A stretch of DNA of 64,000 nucleotides from Candidatus Amarobacter glycogenicus (GCA_016719395.1 JADJZF010000005.1:170418-234417); one strand, 5' to 3'; shown: positions 43,109 through 51,953, counted from the first letter of the stretch. Notes: generated by a model from the sequence alone, not told the origin. Numbers and translations are program-made.

Positions 43109-44026
43109 ATGAAGATCCGGCGCGGCGGCACGATCAGCGACGACGTTATCGACAAGCGGGCGGAGACTCGCGCGGCGGTCGGCAGGGGAGGCATGGCCCT
43201 GCCCGGTGGGGCGAAGGGGGGCCTTGCCGGAGTCATCATCGCCCTTATCCTCGCGCTCCTCGGGGGCAGCCAGCTCTTGGGCGGCAGTTCCGGCGACGGT
43301 GGGCTCGGCGACATCCTTGGCAAGATGGCCGGCGGCGTCCAACCGACAGACTCGCTTTCCACGGCCGTGGCCGGAGCGCCGGACCCACAGGCGGATACGG
43401 TCGAGTGGGTGAGGTACGTGCTGGACGACATCCAGGACAGCTGGGAAGCGCAGTTCAAGCAGGCCGGTGGGACGTACGAGCGGGCAAAACTGATCCTCTT
43501 CGAAAAGGGCGTCCAGACAGGCGGCTGTGGCTTCGCGCCCAGCGAAGTCGGGCCGTTCTACTGCCCGGCCGACAAGTCGGTCTATCTCGACCTCTCCTTC
43601 CTGGATGACCTGGCGACGAAGTACAAGGCGCCGGGCGACTTCGCGCCCGCATATGTGATCGCGCACGAGGTGGGCCACCACGTCCAGAACATCACCGGTG
43701 TCAGCGCTGCGGTGCGCAAGGAGCAGCAGGCGAAGCCGAGTGAGGCGAACGAGCTCTCGGTGAGGCTCGAACTCCAGGCCGACTGCCTGGCCGGCGTTTG
43801 GGCGCACAACACTTATGAGAATGTCATCCTCGAACGCGGCGATATCGATGAGGGCCTCGCGGCAGCTGCCGCGGTGGGAGACGATCGTCTGCAGAAGCAG
43901 GCCGGTGTGGAGGTGAACCCGGACACCTGGACGCACGGCAGTTCGGAACAACGCAAGACGTGGTTCACGACCGGTTACCAGAGCGGCGATCCGGACAAAT
44001 GCGACACGTTCTCCGGAGATATCTAG
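43109..44026 (+). CDS. Neutral zinc metallopeptidase, YpfJ family
   Basis: A 305-residue membrane-anchored protease. The first residues (MKIRRGGTISDDVIDKR) and a hydrophobic segment (GLAGVIIALILALLGG, about residues 37-52) match the family. The zinc site is VIAHEVGHHVQNITG, with a later third ligand region LELQADCLAGVWAH. CGFAPSEVGPFYCPADK is a conserved loop with two cysteines. Active site probably extracytoplasmic. Confidence 0.92.
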   Translation: MKIRRGGTISDDVIDKRAETRAAVGRGGMALPGGAKGGLAGVIIALILALLGGSQLLGGSSGDGGLGDILGKMAGGVQPTDSLSTAVAGAPDPQADTVEWVRYVLDDIQDSWEAQFKQAGGTYERAKLILFEKGVQTGGCGFAPSEVGPFYCPADKSVYLDLSFLDDLATKYKAPGDFAPAYVIAHEVGHHVQNITGVSAAVRKEQQAKPSEANELSVRLELQADCLAGVWAHNTYENVILERGDIDEGLAAAAAVGDDRLQKQAGVEVNPDTWTHGSSEQRKTWFTTGYQSGDPDKCDTFSGDI

Positions 44027-44042
44027 GACAGCGCTCCGGCTG

Positions 44043-45212
44043 CTAGACCGACGCGTAGAGCGCATCGACGAGGGCGATGTTTCGTGGGTCACGCCATGAA
44101 CGCCCCGCTCGGTTGCAGACGTAGCCGAAGCCGATGCGGCCGTCGGGGTCGCCGAAGCCGAGTATCGCCCCGTTCCCGTAATGACCGAAAGACCGTTGGC
44201 CTGGGCCGAGGGGCCGAATTCCCGGGTTCGTGAGCTGGAACCCGAGCCCGAAGCGGTTGGGCCGGCCGAGAACGGCATCCTCTCCGTCCGCGTGGATCAG
44301 GATCGCCTCGTCCCGGGTGGCTTCACCAAGGATGTGGTGCCCATGCCATTCTCCCGCCGCGGATATGCCTCCGAAGATCGTGGCGATGGCGCGGGCGTTT
44401 CCGTGGCCGCTGGTCGATGGATAGACGGAGGCGCGCCACAGGCGGGTGTTCGTGCCGCCCTCGGGGTGCGGTGGCGGGTTGCGATAGGCGAGCAGGCGGG
44501 CCAGTTCGATGCCCTGGAGCGTTGCCGGGTCGCGTTCGAGCCAGGGGCGGTCGTTGGGTTCGCCTTCGGCACGCTGATAGGGGATCCACTCCGCCGTCCG
44601 CGCATCCAGTTCAGGCCCGAAGCCGAAGTGAAAATCGATGCCGAGCGGTTGTGACAGCTCCTCCTGGAGGAACCGGTCGATGCTGCGGCCATCGACACGG
44701 CGGACGATTTCGCCGAGAAGAAACCCGAAGGTATTGGTGTGGTAGCCGAAGTGGCTACCGGGTGGCCACCACGGTTGTTGGGCGGCGAGCGCTGCGCACA
44801 TTCCATCCCAGTTGGTGAGGTTGTAGCCAGGCGGCAGCGGCCTGGCCACGGCCTGGAGGCCAGCCTGGTGGCTCATCAGGGTACGGACGGAGATCGCGCT
44901 CTTGCCGGCCTGGGCGAATTCGGGCCAATACCGGGCGACGGGCGCATCGAGTTCGACGAGGCCGCGCTCGACCAGGCGGAGGAGACAGACGGCCGTCACG
45001 GCCTTACCGACCGACCAGACGTTGACGATGGTGTCTTGCGTCCACGGCAGCGTGCGGGCATGGTCCTGCCAGCCGGCCCAGAGATCGACGACGAGTTCGC
45101 CATCGAGGGCCACGGCAACGGCGGCGCCGACTTCGTTGTGGTCGCGCAGGTTGCGTTCGAAGGCTTCGCGGACGGGCGCGAACCGGGGGTGGCAGGAGCC
45201 CTGGATGACCAT
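44043..45212 (-). CDS. Serine hydrolase, class C beta-lactamase/EstB-like family
   Basis: A 389-residue beta-lactamase-fold hydrolase. The SxxK nucleophile box is VWSVGKAVTAV near residue 85; the Tyr-x-Asn position is HFGYHTNTF; GHYGNGAILGFGD takes the KTG/HxG place. These features fit esterases and D-amino-acid peptidases as well as lactamases; no signal peptide is seen. ATG at 45212 follows the SGNH stop by 10 bases without a ribosome-binding site. TAGACT 7 bases upstream overlaps that stop codon. Confidence 0.85.
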   Translation of the reverse strand: MVIQGSCHPRFAPVREAFERNLRDHNEVGAAVAVALDGELVVDLWAGWQDHARTLPWTQDTIVNVWSVGKAVTAVCLLRLVERGLVELDAPVARYWPEFAQAGKSAISVRTLMSHQAGLQAVARPLPPGYNLTNWDGMCAALAAQQPWWPPGSHFGYHTNTFGFLLGEIVRRVDGRSIDRFLQEELSQPLGIDFHFGFGPELDARTAEWIPYQRAEGEPNDRPWLERDPATLQGIELARLLAYRNPPPHPEGGTNTRLWRASVYPSTSGHGNARAIATIFGGISAAGEWHGHHILGEATRDEAILIHADGEDAVLGRPNRFGLGFQLTNPGIRPLGPGQRSFGHYGNGAILGFGDPDGRIGFGYVCNRAGRSWRDPRNIALVDALYASV

Positions 45213-45219
45213 CGAGCCC

Positions 45220-45225
45220 AGTCTA
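45220..45225 (-). promoter_or_regulatory. Possible leaderless -10 element for serine hydrolase
   Basis: TAGACT lies 7 bases before the ATG, but its TAG is also the stop codon of the upstream SGNH gene, so the match may be coincidental. Confidence 0.25.
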
Positions 45226-46017
45226 CGCGCCAGTTCGCCCCGGGGCGGAGGCAGGTGGCGCTGGTTCGCCGGGCGCGAGAGGCGAAGGGGAGCCGAGGAG
45301 GGCGCTGAGGATGGCATCGGCCTGGATGCGATGTCCGGTGGCGCCCTTGTGGACGCCATCTGAGTGACGGAGGGCTACCTTCGCCGCTGCGGCGAACCCG
45401 GGGCGGCAGTCAGCGATGAGGAAGTGGTGGCTCCGTGCGACGGCTCCCATGCGTTCCTGGTGTTCGGTGAGGAGCCTGTTGGCACCTTTGTTCTCCTTCT
45501 CGAGGGACTCGCCGATAGGCGGTGTGGTGAGGAGGACAACGATCAGGCCTTCGCGCTGGGACAGTTTGTGGAACATTTCGGTCTGGACCCGGGTGACTTC
45601 CTCCTTCGTCGAGGGGGCTTCTGCGCCGATGACGCGCCGGGCGAGCCACCGTGCGGCGTGGTTGGTGCGCGCAGGGCCACCGGAAGGGCTTGCGGTCTTT
45701 CGCTCGAACCCGGTTTCGAGTTTGCGAAACCACCGGTAGGCGCGTTCGCCGTAACGTCGCCGGACGCGCAACCCCACAGTCCCGACGATGAACTGGTAGG
45801 CGCCCGCGGAGCATACGACGATGTCCGGGTGCTCTCTGTCGAGGGCAGATTCGACTCGGGGCACCGCCCTGGGGCCGACGGGCACGAGTGGAAGGTCGAC
45901 GAAGTCGACGGGTTCGCCGAGCACCCGCGTCAGTTCAGCGGCCACGAGGTTGGGCCATGCCTGCGAGGGGTCCGGCAGGGTGGCGCCCCTTGTATCGCTG
46001 GAGCCGATGATGAGCAT
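45223..46017 (-). CDS. SGNH/GDSL hydrolase family protein, copy 1
   Basis: A 264-residue cytoplasmic protein. Block I is LIIGSSDTRGATLPDP (Gly-Ser-Ser where most have Gly-Asp-Ser). VVCSAGAYQFIVG takes the place of block III, and HSDGVHKGATGHRIQADA supplies the Asp-x-x-His. It parallels the next gene along its length (GERAYRWFRKLETGFERKTA vs GERARNRYVRLERRFDRKTA). ATG 46017 or TTG 46023 may start. Substrate unknown. Confidence 0.72.
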   Translation of the reverse strand: MLIIGSSDTRGATLPDPSQAWPNLVAAELTRVLGEPVDFVDLPLVPVGPRAVPRVESALDREHPDIVVCSAGAYQFIVGTVGLRVRRRYGERAYRWFRKLETGFERKTASPSGGPARTNHAARWLARRVIGAEAPSTKEEVTRVQTEMFHKLSQREGLIVVLLTTPPIGESLEKENKGANRLLTEHQERMGAVARSHHFLIADCRPGFAAAAKVALRHSDGVHKGATGHRIQADAILSALLGSPSPLAPGEPAPPASAPGRTGA

Positions 46018-46089
46018 TTTCAACAGAGGGAGCCCTCATGAAGTGACAGGGGCGCATGGTGACACAGCGGAGCGAAGCTGGCGACCGGG

Positions 46090-46860
46090 TCAGCGCGGCG
46101 CCGCGGACTCGCGGGCCTGCACCTGGGCGCGCAGGACATCCAGGACTGCCTGGGCCTGGACCCGGTGGCCCTCGACAGACTTGTGGACGCCATCGAGCAG
46201 GTAGAGAGCCTCGCGGTCGGGCGCGACGCCGTAGAGGTCCTGGGCGGAGGCCCAGGGGAAGTGGTGGGAATCGGCGACAGTCTTCACCCGGCGCCGCAGT
46301 TCGTCCAGGGCCGCCTGGGCGCCCTTGTTCGCACGAGCGACCCGGTCCGGCCAGTTCGGGTCGGAGAAGACCACGACCTGCATGCCTTCGAAGCGGGCGA
46401 GCCGGTGCAGGACTTCTTCCCAGACTGCCGCGACCTCGGGGACGGTCGCGAGGGTGCGCCCGCCGATGATGCGGTGGAGGAGCGAGCGCGCGGCGCGGTT
46501 CGTCGTTTTGCTGGCGGTGGAGCCCGACGCTGTCTTTCGGTCGAAGCGACGTTCAAGGCGCACATACCGGTTACGTGCGCGCTCGCCGAAGAGATGGCGC
46601 ACCCGCTCCGCGACGACGCGGATCGCACAAATGTAGGAGCCGAGCGAGATGACGACGAGGTCCGGGTTTGCCGCCTCTACCCTGGAGAGCGCGACGTCGG
46701 CGGCCTTCGAACCCTTTGCGAAAACGGTGACGTTTTCCACTTCGACTGGAGTGCCGAACTCCGCTTCGAGCGATCGGCCAACGACGAACGGCCAGGCGAG
46801 CGACCGGTCGGCCAGACCTTCGCCAGCGGTGGCGCTGTTCCCGAGGACGACGATCTTCAT
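46090..46860 (-). CDS. SGNH/GDSL hydrolase family protein, copy 2
   Basis: A 256-residue paralogue of the gene downstream. Block I is VVLGNSATAGEGLADR (Asn in place of Asp before the nucleophilic Ser), block III is VVISLGSYICAIR, and LLDGVHKSVEGHRVQAQAV carries the Asp-x-x-His. GGGAG lies 8 bases before the ATG. The two copies and the serine hydrolase form a tandem hydrolase operon behind a secreted protein. Confidence 0.75.
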   Translation of the reverse strand: MKIVVLGNSATAGEGLADRSLAWPFVVGRSLEAEFGTPVEVENVTVFAKGSKAADVALSRVEAANPDLVVISLGSYICAIRVVAERVRHLFGERARNRYVRLERRFDRKTASGSTASKTTNRAARSLLHRIIGGRTLATVPEVAAVWEEVLHRLARFEGMQVVVFSDPNWPDRVARANKGAQAALDELRRRVKTVADSHHFPWASAQDLYGVAPDREALYLLDGVHKSVEGHRVQAQAVLDVLRAQVQARESAAPR

Positions 46861-46947
46861 TGTTCTATCTCCCGCGAGCGGAAGTGTCTTCCTCTCCGAG
46901 CCCGAACGCCAGTGGATCGAGATGCGGGGGTGCGTCTTCGGCGGGCC

Positions 46948-47778
46948 TCAGGGGGTTTCAGCGATCGACCAGGTGACCGGGCCGGGGCCGGTGATTGCCA
47001 CCCAGTAGGCGGCGCCCGCTCTCAGGGCGGTGAGGTCGTTCGCGCCGGGGACGCCAGCCCCAGCGGGGAAGTAAGCACGCCATGTTTGCGTTGCGGCGTC
47101 CCAGCCGTACAACGCCGTGACCTTGCCGGTGATGTCGGAGGTTCCGCCCGCGCCGAGCAAGGCGCTGGCGGGGGCGGTCGTGTCGGCGCCGTGCCAGGTA
47201 ACCAGGCTCCAGCGGAAATTGAGCGTGACATCTATGGTCGTCGGGCGTTCGAGGTCGGCGAGGAACGTGAGTTCGCCCGCCCCGTCATCGCTGGGGACGG
47301 TCACCAGCACGCGCAGCGGTCCAGGGATGCTCTGGGAGACCTTGATCCATGCCTGGCATTCATCGGTCAGACCGGTGACGAGCGGGGCGAAGGCGCGCAC
47401 GGGGCTGGCCGATGCCGCGTTTACCGCCGTCGAGAAAGTCTTGACCCCCGTCGCGCTACGGCCGAACCCGGCGGAGCCATCGCTTGTCTCGATGATCACG
47501 CCGTCGCCAGTCTCGATGATGAAGTCGACCGGTATGTCGAGCACCGGATGGAGGCTCACGGCGCCTTCGGGCGGGCTACAGAAGCCATCGCGGTCGAGGG
47601 CGTGGAAGACGACGTAGACGAACTGCGAACCGTCCAGGTTTTCGACGACGAAGTCGACCGGGTTGGTCGCGGCGAGCGCTTCGTGGTCGCCGGTGCGGAG
47701 CGCCGGGCTTGCGAACGACACAACGGCTACAGGGAGGAGCGCGATGCCCCGGACGAGTGCGGAAAAGGAGCGTGGCAT
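46948..47778 (-). CDS. Secreted protein of unknown function ending in a WD-YFP module
   Basis: A 276-residue exported protein with a signal peptide (about residues 1-37). The central part has repeated beta-like stretches with acidic residues (VIIETSDGSAGF). The last about 75 residues (VTALYGWDAATQTWRAYFP and LRAGAAYWVAI) match the C-terminal module of the CAP protein at 15839-17016. No catalytic motif is recognised. TATACT is 7 bases before the ATG. It appears to head the operon with the SGNH genes. Confidence 0.65.
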   Translation of the reverse strand: MPRSFSALVRGIALLPVAVVSFASPALRTGDHEALAATNPVDFVVENLDGSQFVYVVFHALDRDGFCSPPEGAVSLHPVLDIPVDFIIETGDGVIIETSDGSAGFGRSATGVKTFSTAVNAASASPVRAFAPLVTGLTDECQAWIKVSQSIPGPLRVLVTVPSDDGAGELTFLADLERPTTIDVTLNFRWSLVTWHGADTTAPASALLGAGGTSDITGKVTALYGWDAATQTWRAYFPAGAGVPGANDLTALRAGAAYWVAITGPGPVTWSIAETP

Positions 47779-47785
47779 TGAGAAG

Positions 47786-47791
47786 AGTATA
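47786..47791 (-). promoter_or_regulatory. Leaderless -10 element for the secreted protein gene
   Basis: TATACT on the minus strand lies 7 bases before the ATG at 47778. No good -35 box is visible. Confidence 0.45.
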
Positions 47792-47830
47792 GCGGTCGTC
47801 GCGATTCGACTGAACGCGATCGCGAGCGTG

Positions 47831-47859
47831 TTGACATCCGTCCGCGTGCGTCGTAGTTT
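47831..47859 (+). promoter_or_regulatory. Promoter of the arsR-SRPBCC operon
   Basis: TTGACA at 47831-47836 and TAGTTT at 47854-47859 are separated by 17 bases, the optimal spacing for a housekeeping sigma factor. Confidence 0.7.
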
Positions 47860-47865
47860 ACCACA

Positions 47866-47879
47866 TGGTTAGTTAACCA
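47866..47879 (+). promoter_or_regulatory. Likely ArsR operator
   Basis: The inverted repeat TGGTTA-GT-TAACCA starts 7 bases after the -10 box, covering the expected transcription start. It is a plausible autoregulatory site for the adjacent ArsR protein. Confidence 0.55.
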
Positions 47880-47899
47880 ATCGGTGAAATGAGTCTCCA

Positions 47900-48256
47900 A
47901 TGACAGCCGACCAGCTTAGCCTGACGTTCTCCGCACTTGCCGACCCGACGCGGCGGGCGATCCTCGCCCGGCTCGCGGGCGGTGAGGCTTCGGTGACGGA
48001 GCTCGCAGCGCCGTTCACGATGACGCTGCCTGCAATTTCGAAACACCTGAAGGTACTCGAGCGCGCGAAGCTCATCTCGCGGGGGCGGGACGCCCAGTGG
48101 CGGCCGTGCCGCTTGCGGGCCGAGCCGCTGCAGGACGCAGAGGAGTGGATCGAGCGGTACCGGCTGCTCTGGGAGGAACGGTTCGACCGGTTGGACGACT
48201 ACCTGAGCGAAGCACAGGCCAGAGGGGCCAAATCACAGGAGGACCACCATGATTAA
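47900..48256 (+). CDS. ArsR family transcriptional regulator
   Basis: A 118-residue winged-helix repressor. FSALADPTRRAILARLAGGE, the recognition helix region MTLPAISKHLKVLERA and the wing LISRGRDAQWRPCRL are typical. There are no metal-ligand cysteine pairs, so it belongs to the non-metal group that commonly precedes SRPBCC genes. Its stop overlaps the SRPBCC start by 8 bp. Confidence 0.92.
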   Translation: MTADQLSLTFSALADPTRRAILARLAGGEASVTELAAPFTMTLPAISKHLKVLERAKLISRGRDAQWRPCRLRAEPLQDAEEWIERYRLLWEERFDRLDDYLSEAQARGAKSQEDHHD

Positions 48257-48744
48257 TCCAAAGACCACGGCGACACCGGCGGGCGAACGCGAACTGCTCA
48301 TCGAGCGGGAGTTCGCCGCGCCCCGGGAGCTCGTCTTCAAAGCATGGACAGAACGCGACCGCCTGATGCAATGGTGGGGGCCGCCCACCTGGCCGATCGA
48401 CTACTGCACGGTCGACCTTCGTGTCGGCGGCGCCTGGCACTACCGCATGCGTGGCCCGGCCGGTGAAGAAGGCTGGGGGAAGGGAGTCTACCGGGAGATC
48501 ATGCCGTCTTCGCGCCTCGTCTACTCCGACTACTTCTCGGACGAGGACGGTACGGAGATCCCCTCCGGAGGCGATCGCCGAAATCGATTTCGTGGACCGG
48601 GGTGGGACGACCCTGGTGCGAAACAAGACGATCTTCGCGAGCGGCGAGCACAGGGAGCAGATCCTGGGCATGGGCGTCGTTGAGGGGATGTCGGAGACGA
48701 TGGACCGGCTGGACGAGCACCTCGCCGCAGTGGCCGCCGGCTGA
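48249..48744 (+). CDS. SRPBCC (AHSA1-like) domain protein (frameshifted in this sequence)
   Basis: A 164-residue START-like lipid- or ligand-binding fold. The first frame gives LIEREFAAPRELVFKAWTE, MQWWGPPTWPIDYC and SSRLVYSDYFSDEDG; from 48560 the second frame gives EAIAEIDFVDRGGTTLV and MGVVEGMSETMDRLDEHLA. Removing one C from a C4 run (ATCCCCTCC) restores the protein. ArsR-SRPBCC pairs are common; the ligand is unknown. Confidence 0.85.
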
Positions 48745-48757
48745 TTGTGGCGTCCGG

Positions 48758-48788
48758 GAGGCCGGCACCCTGGCGAGGGGCCGGCCTC
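48758..48788. terminator. Hairpin between convergent SRPBCC and YCII genes
   Basis: GAGGCCGGC and GCCGGCCTC form a 9-bp stem around a 13-base loop. It lies 14 bases after the SRPBCC stop. Confidence 0.55.
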
Positions 48789-48805
48789 TCGAAACCCGCT
48801 GCGGA

Positions 48806-49129
48806 CTATGGGCCGACGTTGTACGTTTCGGCGAGTTCGATGCTGCCGCCGGAGGCGAGGTGCGGGCAGCCCTTCGCCATTTCGAGGGCGGCCTGCATGG
48901 AGTCGGCGGTGAGGACGCTGTAACCCGTCGCCGGGTTCGCCCCGCCGTCTTCGGTGGTGCCGTCAGTCGAGATGGTCCAGGCGCGGCTGATCGGGTTACC
49001 GCCGTCGGCGACAGCGGCCCCGAGCCCGGCGAACCAGTTCATCCACTGCTGCATGGTCGCCTGCTGCTGTTCGGGGGTGGCGTTTTCCATGGTCTCGCCA
49101 CCGTGATAGATGAGTAGGAAGTTGGCCAA
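48806..49129 (-). CDS. YCII-related (DGPF) domain protein
   Basis: A 107-residue protein with the YCII pattern: MANFLLIYHGGE, MQQWMNWFAGLGAAVADGGNP and SGGSIELAETY. The family is often found near extracytoplasmic sigma factors, but none is adjacent. Function unknown. The start is TTG at 49129, with AGGA just upstream. Confidence 0.75.
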   Translation of the reverse strand: MANFLLIYHGGETMENATPEQQQATMQQWMNWFAGLGAAVADGGNPISRAWTISTDGTTEDGGANPATGYSVLTADSMQAALEMAKGCPHLASGGSIELAETYNVGP

Positions 49130-49227
49130 AAGAGAGTCCTCCGCCGCGGATTTGCGGCGTGCGGGAGTATAGCCGTCGAAAGTGAAGAACTCTGTGAAGG
49201 TGATGTCACTCTGTCCGGTCGGCGCTG

Positions 49228-50436
49228 CTAGACGAGCCTGATCCAGCGCCGCTTGCCTACCTGGACGATGGTCCCCTTGCGCGCCGGTGTCGTCGGCTCC
49301 ACGACGTTGCCGTCCATTGTGACCGCGCGCTGTTCGAACAGCCTCCGGGCTTCACGTCTCGATGGCGCCGCACCCGCTTCGACAACGACATCGAGCAGCA
49401 AAGCGCCGTCCGCCACGCTGTGCTCGGGCATGTCGTCCGGTACCTCCTTGCGCTGGACGGTGCGTTCGAAATGATCCTGGGCCTCCGCTGCCGCGGCTTC
49501 GCCCCAGAACTCCGAGACGATCGTCCATGCGAGGTGCTTTTTCGTGTCGATCGGGCTGCGCCGCCCGCTGCGGGTCTCGTCCATGACCTCCCGGACCTGG
49601 TCGGGGTGGAGGTTGGTGGCCAGCGTGAAGAAGTCCTCGACGGCCTCGTCCGGGATCGACATCGCTTTTCCGTACTGCTCCCCGGGCGAGTCGCCGACGC
49701 CGATGTGGTTTCCCTTCGACTTCGACATGCGCTCCTTGCCGTCGAGACCGACGAGGATGGGCAGAGTGACGGGCACGTGGGGCTTCTGGCCCGCGTCCTC
49801 CTGGATCTTCCGGCCGGCCATGAGGTTAAAGAGCTGTTCGGTGCCCCCAACCTGGACATCGCACTCGAGCGCGTAGGCGTCGTAGCCCTGCATGAGGGCG
49901 TAGAGGAATTCGTGGAGGTAGACGGCATCGCCCGCATCGAAGCGGGTGCGGAAGTTATCGCGCCGGAGCATTTCTGCGACTGTGAACTTAGACATCAGGC
50001 TGATGATGTCGGGGAAGCTGAGCTGGCCGAGCCACTCGGAATTGTGGCGAAGTTCGGTCTGCTGCGCGTCGAGGATGCGGGCGGCCTGTTCGAAGTAGGT
50101 GGCCTCGTTCCGCTGGATGTCCTCGGTGGTGAGCATCGGCCGAAGCTTGTTCTTGTCACTTGGGTCGCCGATGAGCGCGGTGTAATCGCCGATGAGGAAT
50201 ATCGCATGGTGGCCGAACTGCTGGAACTGGCGCAGCTTCCGGAGGGGCACCGTGTGGCCGAGGGTGAGCGAGGTGGCAGTTGGGTCGATGCCCAGGTAGA
50301 CCCGGAGCGGGCGGTCCTGCTCGATGAGGAGCCGAAGTTCGCGTTCCATCTGCTGGCGGAGGAGCGCATCGCCGTAGTCAACGCCGCTCATGAGTACGGT
50401 GATCTGGTCGTCGACTGGAGGCATGGTCCTGGTCAT
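49228..50436 (-). CDS. tyrS: Tyrosine--tRNA ligase
   Basis: Class I synthetase of 402 residues. The HIGH-like motif is in PTATSLTLGHTVPLRKL, QVGGTEQLFNLMAGRKIQ lies in the catalytic domain, and the KMSKS loop is ERMSKSKGNHIG. The C-terminal S4-type RNA-binding domain follows (SRREARRLFEQRAVTMDGNV). It belongs to the long TyrRS subgroup. AGGGG precedes the ATG. Confidence 0.96.
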   Translation of the reverse strand: MTRTMPPVDDQITVLMSGVDYGDALLRQQMERELRLLIEQDRPLRVYLGIDPTATSLTLGHTVPLRKLRQFQQFGHHAIFLIGDYTALIGDPSDKNKLRPMLTTEDIQRNEATYFEQAARILDAQQTELRHNSEWLGQLSFPDIISLMSKFTVAEMLRRDNFRTRFDAGDAVYLHEFLYALMQGYDAYALECDVQVGGTEQLFNLMAGRKIQEDAGQKPHVPVTLPILVGLDGKERMSKSKGNHIGVGDSPGEQYGKAMSIPDEAVEDFFTLATNLHPDQVREVMDETRSGRRSPIDTKKHLAWTIVSEFWGEAAAAEAQDHFERTVQRKEVPDDMPEHSVADGALLLDVVVEAGAAPSRREARRLFEQRAVTMDGNVVEPTTPARKGTIVQVGKRRWIRLV

Positions 50437-50477
50437 GGTGTGCGTTCCCCTGGGACGGTCGGTGGTGGCAGTCCCGG

Positions 50478-51416
50478 TCAGGGGACGAGATCGCGGGCGG
50501 AATCGACGTCTTTGGCGATCTGGGCCTTCAACTGAGCGACGCTTTCGAACCTCACTTCGCCGCGGACGCGTGCGAGGATCTCGAGGTCCATGCGTTCACC
50601 GTAGATGTCGCCTTCGAAATCGAGCAGGTGAGTCTCGATGGAGATGTGGCCGGCATCGAAGGTTGGGCGGCGGCCGATGTTGGTCGCGCCCTTGAGCACA
50701 TGCCCAGCGACGCGGGCGCGCGTGGCATAGACGCCGATCCCGGGGAGGGCGCGGTCGCGGGCAACGGAGATGTTGGCGGTTGGGAAGCCGATGGTGCGGC
50801 CCCGTTCGAAGCCGTGGACGACGGGGCCAGAGATGGTGTACCGGCGACCGAGGAGCGATGTCACGCGGTCCATGTCTCCATCGGCAAGCGCGCGGCGCAC
50901 GGCTGTCGAACTGTAGCGTTCGTGGTCGTGCATGAGCGGTTCGATCTGGACGACTTCGAAGCCGAGATCCGCGCCCAGCTTCCGCATACGATCGACCGTA
51001 TCTTTCGGCGCGCCGCGCCCGAACGAGGAATCGGGCCCGAGGACCATCAGGCGCATGCGCAGGAGGTCGTAGAACGCTCCAGCCAGCTCCTCGCATTCGA
51101 CTTCGGAGACCTCGCCCGTGAACGTCAGCGGGACGACCCAATCGGCGCCGGCGGCGCGAATCAGTTCCATCCGGTCTTCTAGCGAGGTCAGGTAGCTTGG
51201 CGCCACCTCCGGGCGGAGGACGGTGATCGGGTGGGGGTGGAGGGTGACGACGCCAGGGGAGAGCGCAAGCTTGCGGGCTTCGTCGCGCAGGCGCTGAAGC
51301 AACGCCTGGTGTCCCAGGTGGACACCGTCCAGGACGCCGATAGTGAGCGCGGTTTCGGGGCCGGGCGCACCTGCAGCAAGCTGCGCGGCTGTGAATGACG
51401 GAATGGTCATGTGCAT
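50478..51416 (-). CDS. ribF: Bifunctional riboflavin kinase / FAD synthetase
   Basis: Makes FMN and then FAD. The N-terminal nucleotidyltransferase domain has GVLDGVHLGHQALLQRL and SSFGRGAPKDTV; the C-terminal kinase domain has GRTIGFPTANI and NIGRRPTFDAG. 312 residues, normal length. It is away from the rib operon and shows no riboswitch. Two ATG codons (51416, 51410) can start; neither has a clear ribosome-binding site. Confidence 0.96.
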   Translation of the reverse strand: MHMTIPSFTAAQLAAGAPGPETALTIGVLDGVHLGHQALLQRLRDEARKLALSPGVVTLHPHPITVLRPEVAPSYLTSLEDRMELIRAAGADWVVPLTFTGEVSEVECEELAGAFYDLLRMRLMVLGPDSSFGRGAPKDTVDRMRKLGADLGFEVVQIEPLMHDHERYSSTAVRRALADGDMDRVTSLLGRRYTISGPVVHGFERGRTIGFPTANISVARDRALPGIGVYATRARVAGHVLKGATNIGRRPTFDAGHISIETHLLDFEGDIYGERMDLEILARVRGEVRFESVAQLKAQIAKDVDSARDLVP

Positions 51417-51529
51417 GACAGCCTACCAACGCAGGGTGGACTGTGCATGCGCCACGATCGAGGCGTAGATCTCAAAGGGATGGGCGCTCACTCGGGGATC
51501 CCATGCTGAGACTGGAGCACTCCCGTCCG

Positions 51530-51535
51530 TAGACT
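51530..51535 (+). promoter_or_regulatory. Leaderless -10 element for vanZ
   Basis: TAGACT lies 7 bases before the GTG start at 51543. Confidence 0.4.
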
Positions 51536-51542
51536 GGGGCTG

Positions 51543-51926
51543 GTGCGACACCTCCCCCTTTTCGCCTTGCTCGGCTGGGCGGCGGCGATCTTCGTCGTTT
51601 CGAGCTTTCCCAACCCGCCGGACGCCGGTGGTGGCGAATGGAAGTACGAAGTCGCCCACGTGATCGAGTACCTGGTTTTCGGGGCGCTCGCGTTCGGCGC
51701 GCTCCGCACGTATCTCTCGGCGAGGCCGGTCGCCGTGGTCCTGCTCGCGGCGTGGGCGGTTTCGGTGCTTTATGGCATGAGTGACGAGCTTCACCAGTCG
51801 TTCGTCCCGAACCGGGATTCGAACTGGTTGGATGTGGGGTTCGATGCGGTGGGTGGGGGAATCGGGGTGGCTGTGGCGGCGTGGTTCAGAGATAGAGGAT
51901 TCGGTCGCGCCACTGGTCGTGAGTGA
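51543..51926 (+). CDS. VanZ family membrane protein
   Basis: A 127-residue inner-membrane protein with four hydrophobic segments. FVVSSFPNPP, HVIEYLVFGALAF and SDELHQSFVPNRDSNWLDVGFD are the VanZ family landmarks. The family name comes from a teicoplanin-resistance accessory gene, but chromosomal members have no proven role. GTG start at 51543. Confidence 0.85.
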   Translation: MRHLPLFALLGWAAAIFVVSSFPNPPDAGGGEWKYEVAHVIEYLVFGALAFGALRTYLSARPVAVVLLAAWAVSVLYGMSDELHQSFVPNRDSNWLDVGFDAVGGGIGVAVAAWFRDRGFGRATGRE

Positions 51927-51953
51927 GTCGGAAAGCCCGGGCGCCGCTTTCCG

